Shown here: piece by piece, positions 43,856 through 56,155 of the stretch
Layout of the letters: each line of letters begins with the position of its first letter
Numbering within the stretch: the stretch's first letter is position 1
Origin: Microdochium bolleyi
Lineage: Eukaryota > Ascomycota > Sordariomycetes > Xylariales > Microdochiaceae
Length of the DNA: 64,000 nt
Assembly: GCA_001566295.1 (NCBI GenBank)
Contig: KQ964267.1
Coordinates: 318,096 to 382,095, forward strand
Direction: 5' to 3'
Position numbers and translations under genes: made by a program
The notes under the pieces: model-generated
Told to the model about the DNA's origin: nothing
What the model saw: the letters and a program-made list of their open reading frames with translations, nothing else
Database searches by the model: none

Positions 43856-46028
43856 GTTGGACAAACCCACGATTTATCATGCGGTAAGAGGTGGCACTTT
43901 GAGCAAGGTGCTTCCCATTGCTCTTCCAGCCACTCCCGATATTCACATGGACGGAACACATCGGCATCGTGAGCGTTGCCGAGTGTATGATCCCCAGGCT
44001 TCAGCCCATGACGACCCTTGATAGTAGGACTCAAGAGGTGGCCTATTCGGGTAATTTACCCTCATCCAGATCCTCGATAGCTCGCTGTAGTCCCATACCA
44101 AGAACGATAGAGGGATGACTCCACTGCCGAGCGACTCGGCAGCTTACACACTCGGAGAATGCAGCTGAACCAAGCCCACTGCCCCTAGATTCTCACCCAT
44201 GTAATAGCCTCCTGGCGGGACCTGGCGCAGAGAGAACGGCTTGATCCGGCAGTGGAGTCCGGAAGAGTCTGACATGTGGAACTCATCCGCACTTGGCCGA
44301 CAGGGCCACCCAGGCGTCATGATTTGAGAGCGAGACGGCCAGCAAACACAGCCAACGACAAAGGGCTTCTCCAGCCGAGAGAATCGCGGGCAAGATGTGC
44401 TAGCACTCTTTTCCCATCGCAATTTCCGCTCCGCACATTGTTTACACTTTTAGACGGCTGTCTGAATCTGCCAGGTCCAAAGTATCAGCCCCCGGCCTCA
44501 CTCTTCGGCCCCTGCTACTTTCCTGTTCTGCCCCACGTATAGTCCATGATGGACTAGGGTCAGTCACTTGTGATGGAATCCTTCGAGCTTGGCGAGTGCC
44601 GCGTTCCGTGACAGAGGTGGCCCCTGCATTTTCGATACGTGGGTGGCTAGCTCTCGATCCCTCCAGATTGGTGCCGGGTGGGTTCTTGGGACCAAATTCA
44701 GTAATCGCTTCGCGCTATGCTCGTTTCTCGAGTCCATGGTGGGACGTTGCCGCAGGACGATCCATATCGCGTGCGAGACGGGCTTGTTCATTGTGTATGG
44801 TTATCGAACAATGCTTGGTCAAAACTCAAGTCGGCGGTGGAAATAAGTTCACCAGACATCGAAGCTATAGATCCAGCTCTGATCGCTTTGTTAGTTCACG
44901 TGATGTAATAGCTGAACCGCTGATGCCACACAGTATTTACGCCTGTGGTCCTGCCAACCCCGCAGTGGTGACCGTTTCAATTGTCGGAATCATCTTCTCT
45001 ATGACATAGTTTGGGTGTCAAGAGAGAGTCTAGCCACGGCACGTCAACATACTGCGAGTTCAAGTTTTCAGCTTTATCTACATGTCACGAGAGAAAGCAG
45101 AATCAATGCCCCAGCAATGGCTCCGTTATTATCATTCTTTCAAATCAGCAAGTGCAAGCACGTGGTGCTGGCCTCGACCGAGAAGTGATACCGTTAGACT
45201 ACTCACAGCTTCCGCACCCCGGACGTCTCAACGCTTAGCCCCCAAAATGCAGGGGTCCATTCGCACGTTGAAAGGTTCAGACCGGGACCCTAGTTTCCAG
45301 GCGTGCCATGTTCCCGTGCCTATGTATATTTGGGCAGTTGGTGCATGCTACCCGCATCAATAAACCTAGTGTTGGGCTGTAATCTAGCTAATGCTTTCTT
45401 CTTAGCTTGGAACAAGGCTCAGATCCAAGACAGAATGCAGTATCACAAGCTACATTATTATGAGATGGTTGAAGGTTGAGCCGTAGATTACAGAGCACAG
45501 TCCTTTTCGTCACCGTGATAGGTTTTTTAAGGAGTCCCATGTGTACCCGGGCTGCCGCGAAACTCGGCTTTATGAACACCACCTGTCTTGCAGTCAATTG
45601 CCATTCAGTAGTGTGCCGCATGAGAAATATTTTGATCTTGCCTGTGAGCTGCTGTCACCGACTGGAAAGCATCACTTGATTGTGGCTCGACAGTTGGTGA
45701 TCGTAAATCACAAGATCCATGATGGCTTCCTCAATCAAGACCTGGTTACACTCTGTAGTTCTTGTCCTCGCCATGACTTTCTTTTTTTTTACTGACGGCA
45801 TGTTTGGCTCCAAGCTTTGTTCTATTTCATGGACATGTTAACGCCCAAGTCTAGTCTAGATCGGTCCTGACTCCTCAAACAGCTCGTACCTTCTACCTCA
45901 ATCTCCTGCTCTCGATCTGCATTGACAATGACTTCCTCGTATCCGTCACCCTCATACCGGCCAAGTCCCAACCACCAAGCCTAAATCACTCTCCTCATCG
46001 AACCACACAACACGACGGGCTCACTCCC
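43856..46028. other. Intergenic region between the two secreted paralogues
   Basis: 2.2 kb with no supported gene. Frames are short and without domains; there is a poly-T run near 45781-45790. Confidence 0.45.
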
Positions 46029-46957
46029 TCAAACAGGCTGACCGCTGGAGCTGTACTTGTTGCAGTGGCTGACCAGTACGTTCCACCCATCCGGCGAGAA
46101 CCTCTGGCCCGAGATCTTGCCGCCCTGCGTGCACATCTTGCATCCGCCGGGGCTGCACACGTTCTGGCAAGGGCCGAACTGGAAGCACTTCTGGCGGATT
46201 GAGACAGCGTAGTCGGCGACGGTCGCGCACGACATGTCGAGGTCCGAGTAGCGGTCGTTGCACAGCACGATGGCGGCCTGCTTGTTGCACGTGGTCCGGA
46301 TGCACTGCCGCTTCTTGGCCCTGCAGCGCGACACGCCGCGCAGGTGCTTGACGCCCTCGGTGATGGAGGTCGCGAGCACGCTGCCGTAGTTCTTGATGCA
46401 CTTTGGGGACTGTGATTGGACAGCGGGAATTTTCAGGTTAGCAAGTCTTTCTTTCAGTGTGTTTGTGGAGGCGATAGCAGCGCGGGAGAAAGACACTGGA
46501 AGACTCATACGTCACGACGTCTAAGAGCCGAACGAGCCGCGAGAGGCTCGGTCGTGGTCGTGGGCGTGCCGGTGAACTCGTCGAAGTCGTCGTCGAAGCT
46601 GACGGAGTCGTCAAAGATCGAGGTGCCGTTGTGCTCGGCTTTGGCGATGGCGTCGATTTGCTGCAGGACCAGTCAGTGACCTTCAAATCTCTGCGAGTCG
46701 GGGGTCTTCAATACCTCCAAGGACTCGCCAGCAATGGTGACTTCCGGCCCGCCCTCCTCGAGCTGGCCTGTCCATTCCATCTCGCCAAAGGCATAAGGGA
46801 ACTCGACCGTCTCGCCGTTGTCGAAGGTCTCGGTCTGTCACAGCGGTGTTAGTGTCAGAATAGGATTTAACAATAGGATCCTCTCTCGACATACGAAACC
46901 ACCGGCGACGACTGAGGTTACGGCCAGAAGGCCAGAGAGGACAGCGACAGCCTTCAT
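46029..46957 (-). CDS. Secreted 12-cysteine protein, paralogue 2 (237 aa)
   Basis: Four exons, 46957-46895, 46834-46715, 46660-46511 and 46409-46029, all joins in phase 0. Exons 1 and 2 are the same length as in paralogue 1 (63 and 120 nt). Exon 1 encodes MKAVAVLSGLLAVTSVVAGG, a signal peptide. Exon 2 has ETFDNGETVEFPYAFGEMEW, close to paralogue 1. Exon 3 is 39 nt longer and holds an Asp/Thr-rich insert (FDDDFDEFTGTPTTTT) before the basic site RRRD. Exon 4 encodes 12 cysteines with IVLCNDRYSDLDMSC and the same SSGGQPV end. Mature domain spacing differs slightly between the two. Secreted, probably processed by a kexin protease; function unknown. Confidence 0.8.
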
Positions 46958-47070
46958 CTCGAATGCTTGTTGATAGGCTTGCTAGATCTGGGATGTAGTT
47001 GGAGGCTTTGAGGTGCAACTGATGCAAGTTGGCAAATACGAGTGCTCAGAAGAGATGGCGGCTGCGCAAT

Positions 47071-47077
47071 ACTTATA
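47071..47077 (-). promoter_or_regulatory. TATA-like box of paralogue 2
   Basis: TATAAGT on the minus strand, about 114 nt before the ATG at 46957, inside the CCAACTATAAGTATT block conserved with paralogue 1. Confidence 0.5.
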
Positions 47078-48178
47078 GTTGGGAGGAGCTCCTTTCAAGC
47101 ACCGCACTGGAGACAGGCGAGACTCGACACATCCATCAACAGCACGTGCGTCTCAAAGGCGGAATTCTTTACTACCACTTCTCGTGCTTGGTGCCACCCT
47201 CCAGACCATACCGGCACCTTCCGTCTGCGCCGCGTTGATGCTTCTCACGATGCTAATTTCGTCTTTATCCGGCTCTAGCTCATGAACGAGCTCGGCCAGA
47301 AGAAACGATTTGCCCCGCCAAAAGTGCCAGACAGGATCTTGGCGAAAGACTCGGGACCGCAACAATCAAGGTATGGCAGAACCTTGCTACCGGGCAGTGA
47401 AATCCACCCCACGCGTCTAGGCCGAGATTCGAGAAGACGAAAAGAGTATACTGGACCTGGTCACCGGGGGCCTTGGCGAGCCCATAGTATTGCCAGCGAG
47501 AGCCTGATGCGGCAAGTGGACTCCGTGACCTGGATATGCCTGGCACTTTTCTCCACCCCGGTGGCTCAAGCAGATAATCTCGCCGCCAGCCCTACAGCAC
47601 GATAGCATCCAGTTCCACACCCGTGGATCTTGTAACCTCTAGTATAGAGCACAAGCACAGCACTTCTATGTCAAAGCAGCGGCGCATGGAGATCAAAAAC
47701 TCTTGCTGCTCGATGGTCTTTTGAACATGGCTGTTTAGACTCTATGCATAAATCGCCTCAGGCGATAAAGCTCCTTGTCAAACGTCCACGCTCAACCCAG
47801 ACATGGTCGTCGACAGTGTTATTGGCCCCCACCCAGCCCCCAGATCACCCAGGGATCACTCGCGCAATATACGAGATCCATCGTCCTTGGCGGCTGCCGA
47901 GCTTCCGTAGGGCTCGGTCCCGAAGTGTTCAGATAGCGAGCCCAGGGGCGAATTCATTCCTCCGCTGGTCCTCCGTGCATTGGCCCTCTGGTGCGGTCCG
48001 AAATTTCCGGGCAAAAAACGGACCGTAGGGCTGAGGAAGACATCTCGTGATGTTATAGCCTACAGCCTGGTTTCAGTATTGGGGCGTCATATGCCACTCG
48101 GGCGGTCTCATTCGTGGAAGATTCAGGCAATGACGGCATATCTCACCGCTGGACATCCGTTGCCTCTGCTCTCTCCCA
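47078..48178. other. Intergenic, nothing recognised
   Basis: Between the paralogue 2 promoter and the 3' end of the acyltransferase gene. Open frames are short and unconvincing. Confidence 0.45.
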
Positions 48179-49922
48179 TCACCTCTGCCCGGCGAGCTGC
48201 TCCATCCACCTCTGTAGGTCCCCCACGACCCTCTCTCCCAGCCCGACATCAACCGCACAGTCATGCCAGTTTGCACCCACAACCATCCCGCCCCCCACAA
48301 CACTCACAGGCGAGAACTCGATGGCAGCAGCGGGCGTCTCGGCGCTCAGACCAAACTGTGCCCGAGTGATGGACCAGCTGGGGGCATCTTGTCCTTCAAC
48401 ACCACCATCACCGCCGCGGCCGCTCCCAGCAGCAACCTGTCCTACTTCCTTGTCTTGGCCGCCGTGCCTGCCACTGCCATTGAGCACGCCGATGTTGGTC
48501 ACCAGCCACGTGAACAGCCGCGGCCGCCGCGCCATCTCCCGCATCGTGCCCTGCCAGTCGCCGACGTACTTGAAGATGCCCAGGATGTCGTTGCGCAGGC
48601 CGAGCGCGAGCTGGCGCGTGATCTCGCTCCGGGATCGGGTCGCGACTGCCCACATCTCTTCTAGGAGGTCTGGTGCGAGAAGCAGGGGGTGTTTATTGCC
48701 GCCGTGCAAGCCGTTTCCTGCCTTGTTGTCTTTAGCCTCCAGACCGGACTGCTGCTGCTGCTGGAATTTCGAACGTATCTTCGCCACGAGCGACACGTTG
48801 TACCTGTGCGGCAGCTGCGTCACATAATTCGCGACCGCGCGGTCCGCCGCTTCCCACGGCGCACCGGTCTCCGCGGGCGGCAGGTTCCGGCGGTGGTCCA
48901 TGACCGTCGAGCTCTGGAACGCGGGCGCCACCGCCGCATCGAGCTGCCGCGCGAAGGAGAGCAGCGCGAGCCCGTTGACCAGTCCCGTCACCGTGGTCTG
49001 GTGTGCCCGGCACTGCGCGAGGATGGCACCCACTCCTTCTGCGTCAATGGCGAAGGCGCGGAACTGCGTCCTGTACGGCACGGCAGGAGTGTTGACCCGC
49101 ACCGGACACCACCGCGCGACGGTCGGGTCGCGGTTGAGGATCGGCGGGCGCAGCTCGCCCCAGAGGGTGCGCGTGAGGTGTTTGAGGTCCACGGGAAGCT
49201 TGGCTAGTTTTTCGATCGGGACGGGGAGGACTGGTGGGAGGGTAGGTAGTGTGAGGATGTTGCCGTCGAGGCCTGGTTTCGTGTCAGCACTGCCTGGGTT
49301 GCTGCGTGATGCCGTATCGTTCAGGGCCCTGACGAGGTCTTCGTGTATCACCCTCGCACCCGCGCCGTCGAACTGCGGGTGGTTCCACGTGAGCAGGACC
49401 TCCATCTCGGGTGCGTCGCTGCCTTGGCGGACCACCATCATGGTCCAGTTTGGGCGTGAATCGACAGCGGGGTCCGGAAACTGCTCGTCGAGCTGCGCAC
49501 AGAACAACTGCTGCACGGTCTGCGCCAGATCTTCGCCCTCGTCGAGGTACTGCCACTTGATGTGCTGCGCCAGGTCGAGGTGCGGGAGCTGCACCCACGA
49601 GGGCGTCTTTGAGTTGCAGTTCTTCATGCCGACTTGCAGCATAGGATGCCGCATGATGATGTCCACGGCGGCGGCTCTGAACGCCTGCTCGAGCTGTGGT
49701 CGAGCGGCCGCGGGAGCCAGGCTGGGGGTGATCTTGTACCGGCAGGAGAGGCATGTTCCGCGGTACTGATCAAGCAGGTACATGGCCATCTGGTAGTTCT
49801 CGCTGCGTAGCACGGTGAGTGTCTCCCTGCGAGAAAAAGCGCCGCAGTGACGAGACTTACTTGATGCCAAACTTGCGCAGCACCCGCAGCTCCGCTGGAG
49901 GTGGCCGCGTAGTGGCGGTCAT
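48179..49922 (-). CDS. Alcohol acetyltransferase / condensation-like acyltransferase (561 aa)
   Basis: Exons 49922-49861 and 49802-48179; a 58-nt intron (GTAAGT to CGCAG) joins residues 20 and 21 in frame. The start of exon 2, ENYQMAMYLLDQYRGTCLSCRY, is typical of the fungal alcohol-acetyltransferase (AATase) family. The catalytic HxxxDG motif is WNHPQFDGAGARVIHEDL (His162, Asp166, Gly167). The C-terminal half carries the matching second domain of the chloramphenicol-acetyltransferase-like fold (FGLSAETPAAAIEF, VVGGGMVVGANW). Such enzymes transfer acyl groups from acyl-CoA to alcohols or amines, giving esters, or tailor secondary metabolites. It lies head-to-head with the methyltransferase gene. 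Substrate unknown. A Gln run (QQQQQ) marks a disordered loop. Confidence 0.8.
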
Positions 49923-50433
49923 GGTTGCGGAATGCGACTCGGACACGATCTTGTTGGTCTAATGGGAGACGATCTGCTGCATTCTTGTAGGCTGGAGATG
50001 AGGACCGAGGTCTGCCCTTGAATAGGGAGAGGGCTTGACGCGTCAGGGCTAATCTGACATAAGACGAGCCAGCTACGCTCAACTTAGCCCGCCAGGGGTT
50101 CGCTCGTACACGCTAGCTCGAGCCGTTCAGCTGTCAGCTCCATCCAGGATCAGCACACTGAGAGTGCCCTTATAACAAGGTCACAATAAGGCAAGCGTAG
50201 CCAATCACGCATGTTGGTCACTTCGGCCGAGCCTCTTTTCAGCAGCATTTCCAAATCCTGGAGACTTGCCTAACACGGCGGAACTGCTCATCCATGCGTC
50301 AGGTCACACCAAGCTAAAAGATGACATCCGGCCATGACAGACATAAAGCGACGTGTGCCCTAGAACCCCTCGTAACCTACCTCTCTCTCTATCACACTAA
50401 CAGCGGAGTTCATCCAGTACGAGAATCAACATC
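49923..50433. promoter_or_regulatory. Divergent promoter between acyltransferase and methyltransferase genes
   Basis: 511 bp between two start codons facing outward, so shared regulation is plausible. A pyrimidine stretch (CTCTCTCTCTATC, about 50381-50395) precedes the methyltransferase ATG. No factor site identified. Confidence 0.4.
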
Positions 50434-51366
50434 ATGACGACCGCCTCCCCCGCGCCGCCGGCCACCGAGTCGGGCTACGAGCCGACGACTTTCTGGACCG
50501 CGCCGAAGCGCAACTTCCGCTCCTCGGCCCGGCTGCACATGCAGCACGCCCTCTTCCAGAAGACTATCGCCAACCAGCTCCTGCACCCTGCCATCGACGC
50601 CTCTCTATCGTTCCTCACGCCGTTCCGCCTCGCGGACCTCGGCTGCGGCAATGGCGTCTGGCTATCCGACCTGCACGACTCGCTCATCGCCCGGGGCATC
50701 ACGACACACCAGCTTGACGGCTTCGACGTCAACCCGGTCAACTTCCCGCCCGCGCACACCCTCCCCGCGGCGGCGGCGGACGGGAACATCCGGCTCCGCA
50801 CGCTTAATGTCCTCGAGGACCACCCGGAGCTCGAGGGCGTATACGACGTCGTGCATCTGCGCGCGTGGTGCTCCATCGTGACAAAGAACGACCCCTCGCA
50901 CACCATCGCCGTCGCGATGCGCATGCTCAAGCCGGGGGGTTACATCCAGTGGGAGGAGACACGGGTCGACAAGCAGACCTGCTCCGCGGGTCCCGATGCC
51001 GCACCTGCGTCCGCGGTAGCGACTGAGACGATCATCAAGATCATCTCCGCGGGCGGCGCGGCGCTGGGGAACACGTACACCTTCCTTGGCAGCCTCGGGG
51101 AGCACCTATCCAAGGGCGGATTCACAGAAGTCACAAGTAAGGAGTACGCCAAGAGGGGCGTGGACCTGAAGGCGTGGACCGAGGACTATCTCATGGTCTG
51201 GGAGGAGCTGCCGGACCTCATGCCGAGCAGGGCCCAGGCGCCCAACTCGCCGGTCACGAAGGAGAGCTTTACGGAGCTGTTTGGGAAGTGTGTCGTTGAG
51301 ACCGAGAGGGGAGTCGTGGTGCATCAGCAGGGCGTTGTTGTCGTGACAGGGAGGAAGCCGTTGTAG
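50434..51366 (+). CDS. SAM-dependent methyltransferase (310 aa)
   Basis: A single exon. The SAM-binding motif I is LADLGCGNGVW (about 66-76), followed by an acidic motif II-like DGFDVNPVNFP, a motif III-like VYDVVHLRAWCSI, and the post-motif MLKPGGYIQWEE (about 164-175). This is a class I fold of the type found in fungal small-molecule (LaeA/TAM-like) methyltransferases. Length is standard and no signal or membrane segment is seen, so it is cytosolic. The acceptor substrate cannot be told. Its divergent partner is an acyltransferase and the next gene is a transporter, which suits a role in a small metabolic pathway, though housekeeping use is also possible. Confidence 0.85.
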   Translation: MTTASPAPPATESGYEPTTFWTAPKRNFRSSARLHMQHALFQKTIANQLLHPAIDASLSFLTPFRLADLGCGNGVWLSDLHDSLIARGITTHQLDGFDVNPVNFPPAHTLPAAAADGNIRLRTLNVLEDHPELEGVYDVVHLRAWCSIVTKNDPSHTIAVAMRMLKPGGYIQWEETRVDKQTCSAGPDAAPASAVATETIIKIISAGGAALGNTYTFLGSLGEHLSKGGFTEVTSKEYAKRGVDLKAWTEDYLMVWEELPDLMPSRAQAPNSPVTKESFTELFGKCVVETERGVVVHQQGVVVVTGRKPL

Positions 51367-52206
51367 GGGGGCCTTGGCTCGAGGAGGTTCCGGATTAATT
51401 CAGAGAGGTGTGTTTGACGTGCACTAATTTACTTGTTCACCAAACGTCCATAAAGGTAGTGTGGCGCATGGTCTACAGGCCAGGCGAATGGATGTACGTG
51501 ATTGAACTCGTGCTGAGTGAGACCCGGCTCACTCTGACCATATTCTGACTCTGCAGAGTTGCAGTGTGAGACAAGAGGTTAGCGGTCATGGGTGGTGCCA
51601 ATGTGCCATGATACTCAGGGAGTGGCTGCTCAGATACTCAAAGTGTCCCCCAAGGCACAACATGGTTGACCGATCACACCTTTGCGACATGGCCAATCAC
51701 AAGTACGTTCTCTCCGATCTCGAACTCCGAACATAACCCCAGGACCCCTGCCGATGAAGTGAGGGGAAAGCCATCGTGGAGTTCCGCACGCGGAGGAGCT
51801 GACTAAAGCTAACCAGTTGCAGGAGAAAAAGAAGACAAGCGTGTGCCTGGCCCCGAAAAGCGGAACAGCTCCGATCGTGTTTTGGGCCCCGAGCCTCGAT
51901 ATTCTCCACTCTGTACGGGAATAAGCTGCCGAAACGTTGCTTCCCGCGGAGCCCGGCGGAGTTCAAGGCCCGCTTTCACTGGGATCAGCGCCGGCCCCTG
52001 GGACTGGAATTTTCTCTGTCGGTTGTGACTCTTTCGCCGAGGCTGTGACTTCAGCATCACCGTCAGGTTATCAACACCGGCGGTTCCCAGGGTTCCAATG
52101 CGTTCGCAGTCGAAGGCACAGACACCGGACACCCAGCTGTAGGATCTCGCGCGTCCTTTCATCGCCTACTCCGTGCCCCGGGCCGTGCTCCTCTGCCACC
52201 AGCGCC
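51367..52206. other. Intergenic before the MFS transporter gene
   Basis: 840 bp with no supported gene. The open frame running into the transporter from 51937 has no ATG until 52207, so it is an upstream extension by chance. Confidence 0.45.
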
Positions 52207-53624
52207 ATGGCCTCCGAGACGACAGCACCTGTGACGCTTGGCGATGCCACGCCGGCGCCCTACGGCGTCCAGGAGAAGACAGCCGCCGCCGACAGCGCCT
52301 CGCCCGGCAACAGCAGCAGCAGCGGCGAGGACAGCGACTGCCACAACGACGACACCCCCCCGGACGGCGGCGCGCCGGCGTGGCTCTGCGTGCTGGGCGC
52401 CTGGTGCGCGTCCTTTGTCAGCTACGGCTGGATCAACTCGATCGGCACCTGGCAGGAGTACTACCAGAACGGGCCCCTGAAGGCCTACTCGCCCAGCCAG
52501 ATCTCGTGGATCACGTCGCTCCAGGTCTTCTTCATTTCCTTCCTCGGCCCCGTCATCGGCCAGGTCTATGACCGCGGCGGGATGCGCCACCTGATCCGCG
52601 TCGGCTCCTTCATGCACGTCTTTGGGCTCATGATGGCCTCGCTATCCACCGAGTACTACCAGATCCTGCTCTCGCAGGGCGTGTGCAGCTCGATCGGCGT
52701 CGCCATGGTCTTCGTCTGCGCCTTCAGCACCATCAGCGACTGGTTCCTCAAGCGGCGCGGCCTGGCCTTTGGCGTGCTCGCCACGGGGTCCAGCCTGGGC
52801 GGCGTCATCTTCCCCATCATGACGTCGAACCTCATCAAGACGGTCGGCTACGGCTGGGCCATGCGCATCGACGCCTTCCTCATCATGGCGCTGCTCGTCG
52901 TGTCAAACCTCACGGTGCGCTCGCGCCGCGCGCCCAGGCCGGTCAAGCTCAACCGCGAGTCCCTCGCCAGGCCGTTCACCGAGGTCACGTTCAACCTGCT
53001 CGTGCTGGGCTTGTTCCTCATGCCCTTTGGCATGTACGTGCCCATCACGTACCTCCCCGTCGCCGCGCAGGGCGAGGGGCACGTTTCGTCGGCGATGGCC
53101 ATCAATCTCGTGTCTTTCTACAACGCAGCTAGGTACGATACCCCCCTACTCCGCCGCCCCTGATGACCATTCAATACTAATTTTCCCGATTCCACAGCCT
53201 CTTCGGTCGCCTCGGCTCCGGCTGGCTCTCGGACCGCTACGGCAAGTACAACATCTACATCATCTGCGGGTACCTCTCGGGCATCCTCGTGTTGGGCATG
53301 TGGATACCCGCGAGCACCGAGGCCGCCGTCATCGCGTTCGCGCTCCTCTTCGGCCTCGCCTCGGGCGCCTACATCTCCCTCATGGGCGCCTTGGTCCCTT
53401 GCATCAGCCCCATGGAGGAGATCGGCTACCGCAACGGCATCACCTTCCTGAGCTCCGCCATCGGCGGGCTCATCACGAGTCCCATCGCGGGCATGATCCT
53501 GGTGACTCCCGCGGGGTGGACGGGGTTGAAGCTGTTCGCGGGCGTGTTTCTGTTGGCGGGGACGACGGGGGTGGTGTTTGCGAGGGTGTCGAGGACGGGG
53601 CTGAAGCTGGATGCGATTTTCTAG
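52207..53624 (+). CDS. MFS transporter, monocarboxylate-porter (MCT) type, 450 aa
   Basis: Exons 52207-53132 and 53198-53624 (65-nt intron, GTACGA to CCACAG, splitting an Ser codon). A polar, Ser/Asp-rich N-terminal tail of about 50 residues precedes PPDGGAPAWLCVLGAWCASF, the DGG...W...G signature of fungal monocarboxylate porters. About 12 membrane helices follow, with the loop motif FGRLGSGWLSDRYGKYN (motif A of the second half). It should sit in the plasma membrane or an organelle membrane and move small acids or metabolites; fungal MCT homologues are mostly of unknown substrate. The start is the ATG in a GCCATGG context. It may export or import a product related to the two upstream genes. 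Confidence 0.85.
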
Positions 53625-54175
53625 AAAGTCGTGAGGGATGTAGCATGGATGGAGAAAAAGAGACCTGGTGAGGACACCAAGGGCAAGGAGGCAATCGCGA
53701 CCGAGAATGCTTCGGAGCGCGGCATCATTCTTGGTTTGGAATAAATTGCATATCAAGCGAAAGTATCAGCGTTTTATTAGAATGAATGCATCCTTTCAGA
53801 AAGTTCATCCTACCGTACAAGACACCTTCGATTGCCACGACACGATTCAAAAAAAAAACCTGTGGCAAGTCAAAGTGGACTAGGACGAAAGCTGCGTTCC
53901 TGCTCTGGACATCGTCCTCGCACCGACATGGGGAAGTGTGCCAAACCTAAAACGCTTGTTGCAAAGTCGAAGTCTCCTCGCAAATCCGATATGCGAATGC
54001 GACGACCTTCCCACTCTGGTGGAAAGAAGGGAGATGTTCATGTGTGACTGTCTTTCAAGCACCACTGCGACTGAGAATATCTGAACGTGTGGTTGGGCTT
54101 GGCCAACAACGTCCCGATTCCATGAATCCTAGTCTTTGCACATGCAGCTGTGGAGTACGAGAACGCCGGTGTCAC

Positions 54176-54403
54176 TCACTCCCTTTGAGCACTGGCATCG
54201 ATCCAGCGCTTCTCCCAGCTCTTTAGGTATGCTTGCATGTCTAGCTGACTGGCAGAGGGTATGTGCTGGACGATTCGCTCGGACCGCTGGTCGGTAGCAA
54301 GGTAGATGTGCAGTGGGCTTTGTTGTCCGAGGATCCACAGGGCGAAGGGGGTGACGGAGTCAGACGAGCTAGTACGAGCACAGGTTGCATGTGTCAGTGG
54401 CAT
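54176..54403 (-). CDS. Candidate small protein or terminal exon (about 75 codons)
   Basis: The frame ends in HIYLATDQRSERIVQHI and then an amphipathic helix with YLKSWEKRWIDAS before the stop. Codon use (many C-ending codons) looks coding. The ATG at 54403 is possible, but an upstream exon starting near 54476 with a GTCAGT donor and ATGCAG acceptor would not keep frame in any join I tried. No family. It may be an isolated small gene, the last exon of a larger one, or chance. Confidence 0.3.
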   Translation of the reverse strand: MPLTHATCARTSSSDSVTPFALWILGQQSPLHIYLATDQRSERIVQHIPSASQLDMQAYLKSWEKRWIDASAQRE

Positions 54404-56155
54404 GGAAAAGCCTGCATGTGTGAGTGCCTGTACTCGGTGCCTACTGACCTCTGTTGTGCGTTGTTTGCAGAAGGCATGTCCTGGCCGGAGTGGTTCCTGT
54501 ACTGACCCTCGAGCCTTAAGGTGTAATCAAGACTGGTGGAAGGTCAGCCTGGCAAGAATAGGAAGGGCGCTCAGCTTCCTTGAACACGACCAGGGAGAAG
54601 CAGGAAGGCAATTACTTGCCCTGTATTGTAGATGAGAACAGACGAAGAGAGTTTGCAGTTTGTGAAGAAGGAGATGCACTCAGGCTTGAGTCCGGCTGCG
54701 ACTCGCTACCTTACTTATACGGCGAGCCACAGCCCTGAGAACGGGTTGAGACACGTACAGTACGCTGGGGTATGTATTTGAATGATTGGACAGTGCCTGC
54801 GCCCGAGTCATCATGCGCGCCCTGTTCTCGCGAGGATGGACAGGAATCCGCCTGAATCTTCCTGTTCGTTGCCATTGAGTTGACCGGCCTAGCAGAGAAA
54901 AGCCGGACATGCAGGTACGGTCCGGTCTGACCGGTGAGGACGCTGAAGTGCCGCGTGTGATTAGTGCATCCGGTCCTTGTGGCTTGCTGTTCTTGGGGAA
55001 GTCGGGGCCCACACCGGTGAGAGAGATCAGACAGCGAGTGTCATGGCACGCTCCTGAAAATGAATGTCGTGCATACCCCTATGACGATGCAGAGCCTTGG
55101 TGGCAGTCGTCGCAACTGGGTTCGTCAAGGATGTCTTTTCGAAGACGGCGCAAGCAAGACTCCAACTCTATCACCATCCACTCTGTCTCTCACAATCCCC
55201 TTCTGGCAATGCGTTGCGCCGTCATATTCCGTACCCGCGATCTGCTTTACTGCAAACCCTATCTCATCTCAGGCGGGCTTATCTTGGGGCAATGATATTC
55301 TGGATGGGCCGGTGCAAGGCGTCTGGCGCCTCTTGGGACTGCAGATCTGCATGCAGGGATTACACTCTGGGGTGCGCCGGACACGATCGTGCCCAAGGAG
55401 CAGGTTATTATGTTTGCGCATAGACGATCTGATAGGTGCACATAGTTCCACCTGTGCATTTCCAGCTACAGGGGTGACTACAGAGATGTCAAAAGGGACG
55501 TCAAGATCTGCTTAAGAGAGTTTCCAACAGAGCCTATTGAAGTCCTGGTAAACTTCCAAAATCCTGCCAGAGAACGAAAAGAAAGAGCCTCCCCACAACG
55601 CTGTTTACAAGTACAACAGGAGTACCTTTCAGCTTCAGGTGATGAAACCCGCATTGTGGGGGGTGGGCTTATCGATATGGAATATAGATGTGGGGTTGTA
55701 GTAGCCTTATCACTCTCATGACCTGATTGGGGTCAAAAGGCGATCCTAGGGTACCCAAAGGTGCGCAAATGTCAAGCGTACCCTACATTGCTTCCTCGAA
55801 GTAGTAGGGGCTGAGTCCGGGCTTACCGCGCAGCGTCCCGATGGGAGCCTGGACCCAGAAAAAGCCGACAGGTGTGCAGCTGCCAAGCGACACTCTCCCC
55901 GCACCCAGGACGTACTATTCAGTTCGAGGAAAGGACGGACCCCTTGGGAGTTTTGGCGATTCATAGCTTTCAGGGCATGCCGCATATCCATACTGGCTAC
56001 TGGTCAACACCGGAGAGAGAAGAGAGAAGTTATGTAGTATCAGCCCCCCTCGGTCCGAGATCCGCGTGCATGAGCGCATGAACCACCACTCGTGCTGTCA
56101 TGGACAAGAATGTATGGCACGGATGGGCACATTCAAGGGACTGGCGTGGGTGGTA

